This document shows positions 36,010 through 42,407 of a stretch of 42,407 nucleotides of DNA, one piece after another (the stretch's first letter is position 1; each line of letters starts with the position of its first letter). The translations under genes and the position numbers were made by a program. Below the pieces are notes generated by a model that was not told the origin of the DNA, ran no database searches, and saw nothing but the letters and a program-made list of their open reading frames with translations. Source of the stretch: Blautia sp. (GTDB taxonomy: Bacteria; Bacillota; Clostridia; Lachnospirales; Lachnospiraceae); assembly GCA_023667395.1 (NCBI GenBank), contig JAMPAC010000021.1, forward strand, positions 3,719 to 46,125, read 5' to 3'.

Positions 36010-36038
36010 ATTATACACCCCACAGATTCATGCTGCAA
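36010..36038 (-). promoter_or_regulatory. Promoter of the DUF1848 gene
   Basis: Minus strand: TTGCAG (36033-36038), 17-nt spacer, TATAAT (36010-36015). It lies within what would be the intact 3' end of the upstream gene. Confidence 0.7.
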
Positions 36039-36084
36039 GTGTTCCTCTGCCCCAGGGCTTCCGCACTCTCGGACACGTTCTCCG

Positions 36085-36774
36085 TCATGCTCTGGGCATT
36101 GCCATGATAGAGGTCAGTATCTCATACATTCGGCTATTCCCAAGCATATAATTCTGCAAGGTAAGAATAGTCCCATTCTGCTTATTTTCCCGATGCAGCT
36201 TCATATAGGCATCTTTCGCCTGATAAAAGCTGTCCTCCAGTTCTTCCGTTACTTCCGATATTTCTCGCGCTGTCAGATCAGAAATATGCCCCCAGCAGAC
36301 CTGTCCCTGGAGCGCCACTCTTGCACAGGCTTTCTGCCACGCCACCTGGGACTCATACTGTATATTCAGCCATGCAATCTCGTCTTCCTTTGTCAACGGC
36401 GTCCCAAGCTGGTCATACCATTGCTCCTGCTCATTTTCATAGCGCTGCTCAATATCCGAATAGAGCTTTGCATAAGTCAGCCCGCAGGCATTTACAACCT
36501 CAGAATAACCATACTGCCCTACTCCTTCTCTGACCTCCTTTAATGTTTTGGCTAATTCATTGCCGAATAACACCACCGAATGATCGACCGTATGGCTGAT
36601 CCTATACAGGAAAGATTCCCGATCTTTTGATATTTGAGAAATTTCCAACGTATCTCGTTGAAATACTTTTCGGTTCGCATTCCGGATCTCCCGTGACTGT
36701 TGTTTGGCATATTCTCTATCAAGTTGGATGCTACTTTGTAAATGAACTGGTTTTTCTAAAAAATGAACTGACAT
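36085..36774 (-). CDS. Hypothetical protein paired with the DUF6033-like gene, C-terminus likely frameshifted
   Basis: 229 residues from the ATG at 36774 (GGGG seven bases upstream). Soluble, charged, mainly helical; segments of note are GYSEVVNACGLTYAKLYSDIEQRYENEQ and a C-terminal LQNYMLGNSRMYEIL. I do not recognise the family with certainty; similar Lachnospiraceae proteins sit next to DUF6033-like genes. It lies downstream of, and closely coupled to, that gene. Near 36100 the frame ends after MAMPRA, while another frame continues with AQSMTENVSESAEALGQRN to a TAA at 36011-36013, so one missing base probably cuts about 29 residues. Confidence 0.6.
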   Translation of the reverse strand: MSVHFLEKPVHLQSSIQLDREYAKQQSREIRNANRKVFQRDTLEISQISKDRESFLYRISHTVDHSVVLFGNELAKTLKEVREGVGQYGYSEVVNACGLTYAKLYSDIEQRYENEQEQWYDQLGTPLTKEDEIAWLNIQYESQVAWQKACARVALQGQVCWGHISDLTAREISEVTEELEDSFYQAKDAYMKLHRENKQNGTILTLQNYMLGNSRMYEILTSIMAMPRA

Positions 36775-36788
36775 ATTCTTTCCCCACT

Positions 36789-37532
36789 TCACGCTTTTAT
36801 ATCAAAACTTGCCCCTGTCGGCGCAGATGTACCCAAAGACACAGCGATAACTTTCTGCGTAACATCTTTTATATCCGTACCCGTTGCGCTTACGGTATAT
36901 TCGCCCGTTTCTGTCCTTGCTTCTTCGGCTGCTTTTTTCTCTGCACGTCTTTCAGCCGCTTTTTCTTCTGCCGCCTTTTTCTCTGCCCGCCTTTTAGCCG
37001 CTTTTTCTTCTGCCGCCTTTTTCTCCTGCGCCTTCCTTTTCGCATTTTCTCTAGCTATTTTTCCGTCCGGGTCATTTGTGCAGCCACTCATGCCTGTGAT
37101 ATTGCCATTGTCATCAATATAATAAGCTGCATATGTACAAACGGGACTACCGGGCATCGTCTTTGTATAATTGACCAGAGATTTGACACAGTCGGGAATA
37201 GCCGCCAGATTTTCTTCCAAATATTTAGCCTTTTCCGGGTCATTCATGCACTTTTTCAAAAAAGCGCTTGATACCGATACCGTTGTCGGAACGCCCTGCA
37301 TAGAAGCAGTCCCCGTATTCATATAGCTGTATTTTTCCTGTAAATATTTGGAATAGTCATTTACATTGCTATATCCCGTTTTAATCTGCTCCGTCTTAGT
37401 TCCACCGTTTGAAGTTTTCAATTCTACCGTACTTGTGGTCACGTTGCTTTCTTTTGTGCTACCCGCACTTTTGGTAGTAGTTGTATTGTTTGTTGCATAG
37501 TTACTATAATTGCTGGTAATCTCCATTGACAT
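36789..37532 (-). CDS. DUF6033-like protein with lysine/alanine-rich repeats
   Basis: 247 residues from the ATG at 37532 (GGAAAGG eight bases upstream). The N-terminal 60 residues are Ser/Thr/Asn-rich; residues about 95-160 (FLKKCMNDPEKAKYLEENLAAIPDCVKSLVNYTKTM, then YAAYYIDDNGNITGMSGC) resemble DUF6033-type proteins; a Lys/Ala/Glu/Arg-rich coiled coil of KKAAEEKAA(E/K)RRAE repeats follows. No signal peptide is visible, and the Ser/Thr-rich N-terminus resembles proteins exported through flagellar-type secretion, which is only a guess. A LytTR-type direct repeat lies upstream, and the gene precedes the 229-residue protein. Confidence 0.65.
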   Translation of the reverse strand: MSMEITSNYSNYATNNTTTTKSAGSTKESNVTTSTVELKTSNGGTKTEQIKTGYSNVNDYSKYLQEKYSYMNTGTASMQGVPTTVSVSSAFLKKCMNDPEKAKYLEENLAAIPDCVKSLVNYTKTMPGSPVCTYAAYYIDDNGNITGMSGCTNDPDGKIARENAKRKAQEKKAAEEKAAKRRAEKKAAEEKAAERRAEKKAAEEARTETGEYTVSATGTDIKDVTQKVIAVSLGTSAPTGASFDIKA

Positions 37533-37612
37533 ATCAGACACCTTTCCTTTCTGCTATTAAAAATAGTTTCTATCTGTTTTATCGCCAATCTGTAAAAATT
37601 TTTCATAAATTT

Positions 37613-37644
37613 GGCGCGAACTGCTCCATTTTGGGTGTGAAATT
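37613..37644 (-). promoter_or_regulatory. LytTR-type regulator site before the DUF6033-like gene
   Basis: Minus strand holds TTCACACC (37634-37641) and TTCGCGCC (37613-37620), two direct repeats starting 21 bp apart, with CAAAATG between. The block is nearly identical to the one before the AgrA-like gene (39921-39952). A GATAAA/TAAAAC region follows at a distance fitting a -10 box. AgrA-class LytTR proteins bind such pairs. Confidence 0.7.
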
Positions 37645-37656
37645 TCCGATATGGTA

Positions 37657-39114
37657 TCAATTTGCTGCCACGTTTGCCGCCGCAGGCTTTCCGTTCATCA
37701 TTACCGTAAGGCTGAATTTCTTCCTGCCCTCTGTATCAGAGATTACAATGTCAATATCGCCCATGTACTTCTTTGCGCACCTTTGGATATTGGATATTCC
37801 AATCCCATGCAGCTTTCCGTTTTCCTTGCTGCTGACAGGCAGACCGCTTTCCTTTTCTATAACAACATTTTCTGAACAATCATTTTCAACCTCTATAAAA
37901 AACAGGCTGCCTTTCACATAAGAATGTAGCTTTATCTGCTTTGTACCCTCTGCCTTGCAGCACGCTTCTATGGCGTTTTCCAGTGCATTGTTCAAGATAA
38001 CGGCAATGTCATAAACATCTATCAGAAGTTTCGGGGGATAGGCAAAATCAGCCTTAAACTGTATCTGCTTTTTCTCTGCTTCCTGCCCTTTCTGGTGGAT
38101 AATAATATCCGTGATCGGGTTTCCCGTCTGATAGGCAAAGTCTAACTTGCTGACGGTTTCCTCCATTTTCCCGATATAGCTTTCCAGTTCCTCATTCACT
38201 GAACCTGTTACGCTTTTGACGAGCAGGGAGATATTTGCCAAATGGCTTCTCATATCATGCCGAAGTCCCCTCATGTCCGTGTATATATCCTGTATTTCAA
38301 CAATCTCTTTCCGCATTTGCCGCACTTGATTTTCCAGTATGGCACGTTTCCCGCTTTCCTCATGATACTGTACCAGCTTTTGAAACAATATAACACTTGC
38401 AACAATGGTGGAGAGCAGCAAAACGCAGATAACAGGTATCCAAAACTTTGTTGCCGGAACAGTATCATACATAAGGGCTGTCGTTCCGGCTCCGGTTGAT
38501 AGGATCATCAGCTTCATTGTTATGGAAATGCACAATGCAGCTATACAGGGTAAGATCAAAAAGATATTTTCATGTATTTGCAACAGGTAATCTTTTTTCA
38601 CAAACTTCCTGCTCATCAAATACAGAAATACAGACAGCAGCAGGGTATAGAACAGCGCACATAAAATTATGACAAAGAAAAGAAGAATGTTTATCCATAT
38701 ATACGATTTTTCTAACGTATTTATAGTTTCTTTTTCAATGAGATAGTCCGAGATATTATTGCATAATCCAATGAGTATAGTACTGAACACGCTGACGATA
38801 TATTTTACAATTTCTTTCCCCGCCATAAAGCTAAAGACAACAAAAAACTGTTTCTGCACATCTTTTTCAAAGAAAAGGGACTGCATAAACAACAGGACAC
38901 TGACATTTAAGATGATCCCCGCAACTTCCCCGACTGGAAACCTGCCGTCCAGTATTTCAAATACCGCAAACTGAATAAGAAAATAGGCTGCGCCCCATAC
39001 TGCCAAAACTGCCCCTTTCCTATATTTTTCTTTCAGAAAACTCCGTGTATAAACACCGCTTAATATACTGTTAATCAAATAAATAAGAACTGAAAGCAGC
39101 AACATATCAGACAT
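37657..39114 (-). CDS. AgrC-like GHKL sensor histidine kinase
   Basis: 485 residues from the ATG at 39114 (GGAGGG seven bases upstream; 8-nt overlap with the regulator gene). Six to seven membrane helices (about 1-248), then the HisKA-like helix with phospho-acceptor His286 (GLRHDMRSHLANI), and a GHKL ATPase (NNALENAIEACC, GLPVSSKENGKLHGIGISNI). It resembles AgrC-type kinases that sense autoinducing peptides, but no agrB or agrD is visible. It forms an operon with the LytTR regulator upstream. Confidence 0.9.
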   Translation of the reverse strand: MSDMLLLSVLIYLINSILSGVYTRSFLKEKYRKGAVLAVWGAAYFLIQFAVFEILDGRFPVGEVAGIILNVSVLLFMQSLFFEKDVQKQFFVVFSFMAGKEIVKYIVSVFSTILIGLCNNISDYLIEKETINTLEKSYIWINILLFFVIILCALFYTLLLSVFLYLMSRKFVKKDYLLQIHENIFLILPCIAALCISITMKLMILSTGAGTTALMYDTVPATKFWIPVICVLLLSTIVASVILFQKLVQYHEESGKRAILENQVRQMRKEIVEIQDIYTDMRGLRHDMRSHLANISLLVKSVTGSVNEELESYIGKMEETVSKLDFAYQTGNPITDIIIHQKGQEAEKKQIQFKADFAYPPKLLIDVYDIAVILNNALENAIEACCKAEGTKQIKLHSYVKGSLFFIEVENDCSENVVIEKESGLPVSSKENGKLHGIGISNIQRCAKKYMGDIDIVISDTEGRKKFSLTVMMNGKPAAANVAAN

Positions 39115-39829
39115 TGACAATCCCTCCGTTTTTCACATACCGCATATAAGTTTTAATAAAATCAGAATATTTCTTCCTTGCAAGGAGCAGGTTGTCCCCG
39201 TTTGTGACCTGTATGTTATCCGCACTGTAAGATGAGATTTTCTCCATGTTTACAAGATAGCACCTATGGCAGCGGTAAAAAGTGTTTCCCAACCCGTTTT
39301 CCAGTTCTTCCATTTTCCCGTAAACTTCCAGTGTCCCGTTCACTGTATGGAAAATCACTTTTTTATTGCCGCTTTCGATGTAGTAAATATCTTTCAGCAA
39401 TACTTTCTGTTGTGTTCCATTGCTTTTTACCATGATATGCTTTTTTGTCTGTTCAAGGGAAACAGACACTTCTTTCCATGCCCGTCCAAAAACTTCCGCA
39501 AACTTTTCTTCGTCAATGGGCTTTATCAGATAATGGAACGCATTTACATCAAACGCCGCTTCCATGTATTCCCGATACCCTGTCACAAAAATAATAATGC
39601 TCCTTTGCCCGCCGCTTTCTTCCTGTTCCCTGATACGCCTTGCTATATCCATGCCGGACACTTTACCCATTTCAATATCAAAAAAATAAATGTCAAAGAT
39701 TCCATTTACATTTATCAATTCTTCTCCCGACTGATACTCCACAATATCCACTTCCGGCGCCTGCTTTTGTATCAGCCGGGAAAGTTCTTCCCGGATTGCC
39801 CGGTCATCATCACAAACTGCAATCCTCAT
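39107..39829 (-). CDS. AgrA-like LytTR response regulator
   Basis: 240 residues from the ATG at 39829 (MRIAVCDDDRAIREEL). Receiver domain with Asp7/8/9 pocket and Asp51 (IYFFDIEMGKVSG); LytTR domain at about 140-236 (KHIMVKSNGTQQKVLLKDIYYIESGNKKVIFHT, FYRCHRCYLVNMEKI). It is transcribed before the kinase and overlaps it. The direct repeats before it and before the DUF6033-like gene give a natural regulon: itself plus that cassette. Confidence 0.9.
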   Translation of the reverse strand: MRIAVCDDDRAIREELSRLIQKQAPEVDIVEYQSGEELINVNGIFDIYFFDIEMGKVSGMDIARRIREQEESGGQRSIIIFVTGYREYMEAAFDVNAFHYLIKPIDEEKFAEVFGRAWKEVSVSLEQTKKHIMVKSNGTQQKVLLKDIYYIESGNKKVIFHTVNGTLEVYGKMEELENGLGNTFYRCHRCYLVNMEKISSYSADNIQVTNGDNLLLARKKYSDFIKTYMRYVKNGGIVNV

Positions 39830-39883
39830 AATACCCAACGCCCTTTCACTTCCTAAAGAAAATTTGCAAATCTGCCGTCTTAT

Positions 39884-39889
39884 ATTATA
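39884..39889 (-). promoter_or_regulatory. -10 box of the AgrA-like/AgrC-like operon
   Basis: TATAAT on the minus strand, about 31 bp downstream of the LytTR repeats and about 55 bp before the start codon. The -35 is weak, as expected for an activator-dependent promoter. Confidence 0.6.
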
Positions 39890-39920
39890 TCGTCATTTGC
39901 ACATAATCAACTGATTGCAG

Positions 39921-39952
39921 GGCGTGAACTGCTTCATTTTGGGTGTGAAATT
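39921..39952 (-). promoter_or_regulatory. LytTR-type regulator site before the two-component operon
   Basis: Minus strand: TTCACACC (39942-39949) and TTCACGCC (39921-39928), 21 bp apart, with CCAAAATGAAGCAG between. It shares about 28 of 30 bases with the site before the DUF6033-like gene, although 2.3 kb away. Confidence 0.75.
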
Positions 39953-39957
39953 CTTTT

Positions 39958-40360
39958 TTACCGTTCTTTTCCCTGCTTTCGTATATTTCCCGGCGCATCC
40001 TGGGCTTTCCCCTGCCCGGTGACAAGCGCCTTTTTCTCCGCAAGGCGGGCTTTCAGGGAAGTTGTGCTTTCCGCTCCCTGTCCCGCCGCCAGGAATGTCA
40101 CCATGCCCCGCCCATGTACTGTATTTCCTCGATCACCGCCCACGCCAGCCCGATCAGTTCCTTCCCCGTGATCTCCGGTTCCGGCCATCCGCATAGTTCT
40201 TGCATTGTATTGTCTCCCTTTTCGTCCATATCCAGCAGCACGTTTAAGGCAGAAAGGCACTCCAGCTTTTCCGCAAGCTCCGCTTCTTTCGCAAAAGGCT
40301 TCAAAACCTCTGCACCAGTTCAAAGTCCGCCGGATCGACTTTCTTCCTGAAAACAGAAAA
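39958..40360 (-). pseudogene. Decayed accessory gene, probably of a conjugative element
   Basis: Coding-like stretches continue across three frames: RKKVDPADFELVQRF, then FEAF, then AKEAELAEKLECLSALNVLLDMDEKGDNTMQELCGWPEPEITGKELIGLAWAVIEEIQYMGG (through about 40098), then VTFLAAGQGAESTTSLKARLAEKKALVTGQGKAQ near 39960-40100. Extra Ts in two T runs explain the first shifts. Such short acidic proteins with a Lys/Ala-rich end are common in integrative conjugative elements, but I cannot name the family. Its 5' end is cut by the terminator of the next gene. Confidence 0.5.
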
Positions 40361-40420
40361 AGCAGCGAACCGCTTTTATAAAAACTTAGTTCACTGCTTT
40401 ACTGTTTCTGTTATTAAGTT
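40343..40420 (-). terminator. Terminator after the Rpn-like gene
   Basis: Minus strand has a long stem (AGAAACAGTAAAGCAGTGAAC pairing with GTTCGCTGCTTTTTCTGTTTTC, about 20 bp with few mismatches) around an AT-rich loop, followed by a short T stretch. It lies at the junction with the decayed gene, so it may also mark one end of a mobile unit. Confidence 0.7.
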
Positions 40421-40429
40421 ACTATGTGG

Positions 40430-41416
40430 TTATGCCAGTACAGGCTCTCTTTTCTGAATGACAGCTTCTACTTCGCTGACACTCTTTTCAACAATTTCCG
40501 CTATCTGTTCAGATGTATATCCTTTCCTGTGCATATTTAAAATAAATTCTGTTTCACTTTCGGCTCTGCCCTCAGCTCTGCCCTCAGCTCTGCCCTTTTC
40601 CCTTATTCCCTGTGACAAATTACACATCTCGCTCACATCCTCTCTTATTCTATCGTCTAACGGAATACTGTACTCTTTCTCCATGATCCCTAATTTTTCA
40701 TCAACGGACAGTTCCATTGACAAAAGCGTACTCAGCAGACGGTGCAGCTCATATTTATCATCATGCTCCGGAAGTTCGTTTGCTATACCAATCAGGACGA
40801 TATTCAGCAGGTCAAGCCCGCCTTTCCACTGATAAGAGCCTATCAGCTTATCATCCGTCAGATGCACATAGTCCATACTGTTCTCGTCCATGTTCATAAG
40901 CACCCAAATACTGAAAACACGTTTGATGTCGTTATAGTTTATCTTGACAAAATCCCGTTCCTTCTGCGAGGAAATCAGGCGGCTCACATAGAAAACCGCA
41001 CGGTTCAGGATATGGTAGCCTGTCGGGTTATCCTTCTGTGCCTCAACATTTATGATAACCTGTGAAATGCCGTCTTTCATGCGTACATAAAAGATAATGT
41101 CAAACCGTATAAGCCCTTCGTTAATCTCCGCATTTTCCGTGTTCAGACCGACAATACGCTGCCCGTTTTCCAAGCCATCGTCCGATGGCTTTTTTACTGC
41201 ATTGGTAAGCCCCGGCTCTACCGGAACCACGCTGATGAAAGGCTCACCCTCAATACAGGATACCACATCTTTCGGGTTCATTCCCATAAACTCATCAACG
41301 GTCTTTACAAGGATATGCGCCAGAATAATCTTGTTTCCCAACAAACGCTTTGCCTTCTCGTCATATTGGGCATCCTCGTCCGCTGCGTTTACCGCATTTT
41401 TTATTTCTGTATCCAC
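40430..41416 (-). CDS. Rpn/PD-(D/E)XK transposase-like nuclease
   Basis: 328 residues; GTG start at 41416 with AGGAGG six bases upstream. The core is a PD-(D/E)XK nuclease of the RpnA/transposase-31 type: LIRFDIIFYVRMKDGISQVIINVEAQKD with Asp and Glu-X-Gln, and YHILNRAVFYVSRLISSQ. After about residue 270 there is a GRAEGRAEGRAESE run encoded by 12-bp repeats, then a C-terminal TSEQIAEIVEKSVSEV helix. Such proteins promote recombination or are carried by mobile elements and vary in copy number between strains. It has its own promoter and terminator, sitting in a decayed element. Confidence 0.82.
   Translation of the reverse strand: MDTEIKNAVNAADEDAQYDEKAKRLLGNKIILAHILVKTVDEFMGMNPKDVVSCIEGEPFISVVPVEPGLTNAVKKPSDDGLENGQRIVGLNTENAEINEGLIRFDIIFYVRMKDGISQVIINVEAQKDNPTGYHILNRAVFYVSRLISSQKERDFVKINYNDIKRVFSIWVLMNMDENSMDYVHLTDDKLIGSYQWKGGLDLLNIVLIGIANELPEHDDKYELHRLLSTLLSMELSVDEKLGIMEKEYSIPLDDRIREDVSEMCNLSQGIREKGRAEGRAEGRAESETEFILNMHRKGYTSEQIAEIVEKSVSEVEAVIQKREPVLA
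40563..40596 (-). repeat. 12-bp tandem repeats in the Rpn-like gene
   Basis: GCTCTGCCCTCA on the plus strand is repeated nearly three times and encodes GRAE units. Frame is kept, so copy changes would alter linker length only. Confidence 0.85.
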
Positions 41417-41484
41417 TGGTATCCTCCTTTTGTGTCACTGGCAGAATGGAAAGCCATCCCCAAAAGGTATATGATCTCGGAATT

Positions 41485-41513
41485 ATTATAACCTGAAATC
41501 CCTGCCAAATCAA
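41485..41513 (-). promoter_or_regulatory. Promoter of the Rpn-like gene
   Basis: Minus strand: TTGATT (41508-41513), 17-nt spacer, TATAAT (41485-41490). Confidence 0.7.
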
Positions 41514-41520
41514 TCGGATT

Positions 41521-41765
41521 GTTTTATGCGGTTAAAAAATTTCAACCTTTTTTTGAACGTTTTTCAGTTTCGGCATTTTTACTAATTTCGGTATAGATAT
41601 TTTGTAGAATTTAACTATGCAGACTAAAATGTAGCAGATATGTCGCCCTTACTATACCAGAATATGCCAACCTTGTAAATCCCTGCGGGCAGATGCAGGC
41701 GCAGCTTTAACGCTATTTTTATCCTCCCATCCGAACAATACTATATAAATATGTATCGCAAGTGT
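41521..41765. other. AT-rich intergenic region between divergent genes
   Basis: About 245 bp between the Rpn-like and Fic promoters. It has A/T tracts and imperfect short repeats, but I see no gene, no clear RNA and no clean attachment site. Confidence 0.35.
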
Positions 41766-41819
41766 CTTTCGTCCGCTTCATTGACTTTTCGTCCACCATA
41801 TGCTATAATATGGACGAAA
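41766..41819 (+). promoter_or_regulatory. Fic gene promoter with inverted-repeat operator
   Basis: TTGACT (41781-41786), 17-nt spacer, TATAAT (41804-41809). A perfect 9-bp inverted repeat TTTCGTCCA (41787-41795) and TGGACGAAA (41811-41819) brackets the -10 box, and a third copy CTTTCGTCC lies at 41766-41774. A repressor is likely to bind these three sites. Confidence 0.75.
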
Positions 41820-41862
41820 GAAAACAGAAGTGGATGAACTTATTTCAAGTAAGGAGTTTTCC

Positions 41863-42407
41863 ATGAGAAATTTTGATTATACAAAGCTGGCAAATTACAA
41901 GTGGGACAGCGAAGTGCTTTCCTATGTTGCCAAAATACATGAATGCAAGGGCAGACAAGACTTGTTTGTGCGGCAAAAGCCAATAGAGCTTGACCGACTG
42001 ATCGAAGTCGCAAAAATCCAAAGTACCGAAGCTTCCAATAAAATTGAGGGTATCGTCACTACGAGTACCCGTATCCGGCAGTTGGTGGAGGAAAAGACCA
42101 CGCCAAGAAACCGTGATGAAAGTGAGATTTTAGGGTATCGGGATGTCCTGAACACCATTCACGAAAGCCACGACTATATTCCGGTAACACCATCCTACAT
42201 TCTCCAGCTTCACAGAGATTTGTTAAAACACGCAGGTCTTTCCTATGGCGGCAATTTTAAGAATACGCAGAACTACATCAACGAAACACGCCCCGACGGA
42301 ACGCAGATTGTACGGTTTACCCCTCTTGCACCCTATGAAACGCCGGAGGCGGTCGAAAAAATCTGTGAAAGCTACAAACGGGCGTTGAACACGGAAGCGG
42401 TGGACGC
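41863..42407 (+). CDS. Fic-family protein, 5' part (runs off the right edge)
   Basis: 181 codons are visible; the gene continues past the window. The ATG at 41863 has AAGGAG six to seven bases upstream. Residues about 34-110 form the Fic N-terminal domain; the autoinhibitory motif S-x-x-x-E-G is present as SNKIEG at 58-63, which in class II/III Fic proteins blocks ATP binding. Later segments (SYILQLHRDLLKHAG, TRPDGTQIVRFTPLAP) lead to the core. The catalytic HPFxxGNGR motif lies outside. Most related proteins transfer AMP to targets, but the activity cannot be assessed here. Confidence 0.85.
   Translation, partial: MRNFDYTKLANYKWDSEVLSYVAKIHECKGRQDLFVRQKPIELDRLIEVAKIQSTEASNKIEGIVTTSTRIRQLVEEKTTPRNRDESEILGYRDVLNTIHESHDYIPVTPSYILQLHRDLLKHAGLSYGGNFKNTQNYINETRPDGTQIVRFTPLAPYETPEAVEKICESYKRALNTEAVD

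Noticed and set aside
35982-36038. Longer DUF1848 start 19 codons upstream
   Set aside because: It would overlap the -35 and -10 boxes of a good promoter and adds residues not typical for the family.

Overview
The window looks like a chromosomal segment from a motile, low-to-mid GC Firmicute, most likely a Lachnospiraceae/Clostridia gut bacterium. The reasons are the flgM-flgN-flgK-flgL-fliW-csrA-flaG-fliD-fliS order, typical Firmicute ribosome-binding sites (AGGAGG), a perfect CIRCE element, and family choices (DUF6033-like protein, YunG-like protein, hybrid kinases) common in that group. Species cannot be set from the sequence alone.

Region 1 (1-11,560, all minus strand) is a late flagellar cluster: flgM, flgN, two different flgK genes, flgL, fliW, csrA, flaG, fliD, fliS, a FliT-like chaperone and, at the left edge, the start of a gene that is probably flagellin. 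Three sigma-28 type promoters (before flgM, flaG and the putative flagellin gene) fit a FlgM/sigma-28 checkpoint. The putative flagellin leader has GGA hairpin loops and a GGA-containing Shine-Dalgarno, the expected target of CsrA, whose antagonist FliW is encoded next to it.

Region 2 (11,560-13,980) holds an Hsp20 gene under a CIRCE/sigma-A promoter and a hipBA-type module whose hipA is frameshifted. Region 3 (13,978-21,488) is a signalling block: a very large hybrid kinase ending in an HD-GYP domain, a single-domain response regulator and a second hybrid kinase, with a divergent LytTR regulator.

Region 4 (21,529-36,040) is a defence-like island. A McrB/McrC pair is followed by two adenine-methyltransferase-type genes, a layout resembling LlaJI/BsuMI systems but with N6-adenine rather than m5C enzymes; mcrB carries an in-frame TGA and the last methyltransferase a frameshift. 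Next come a DUF4143 ATPase with an array of operator-like palindromes, and an operon of a YunG-like protein, a RecD-like helicase with a C-terminal nuclease-like domain, and an AlkZ-related/EVE fusion. A DUF1848 gene lies beyond.

Region 5 (36,011-42,407) has a two-gene cassette for a DUF6033-like protein and a partner, preceded by an AgrC/AgrA-like two-component system. The same 21-bp-spaced direct repeat lies upstream of both units, suggesting that the regulator controls itself and the cassette. The right edge contains a decayed remnant of a probable mobile-element gene, an Rpn/PD-(D/E)XK transposase-like nuclease gene with its own promoter and terminator, and the 5' part of a Fic gene with an inverted-repeat operator around its -10 box. 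Several genes outside the flagellar block carry single-base disruptions; these may be real decay or sequence errors.
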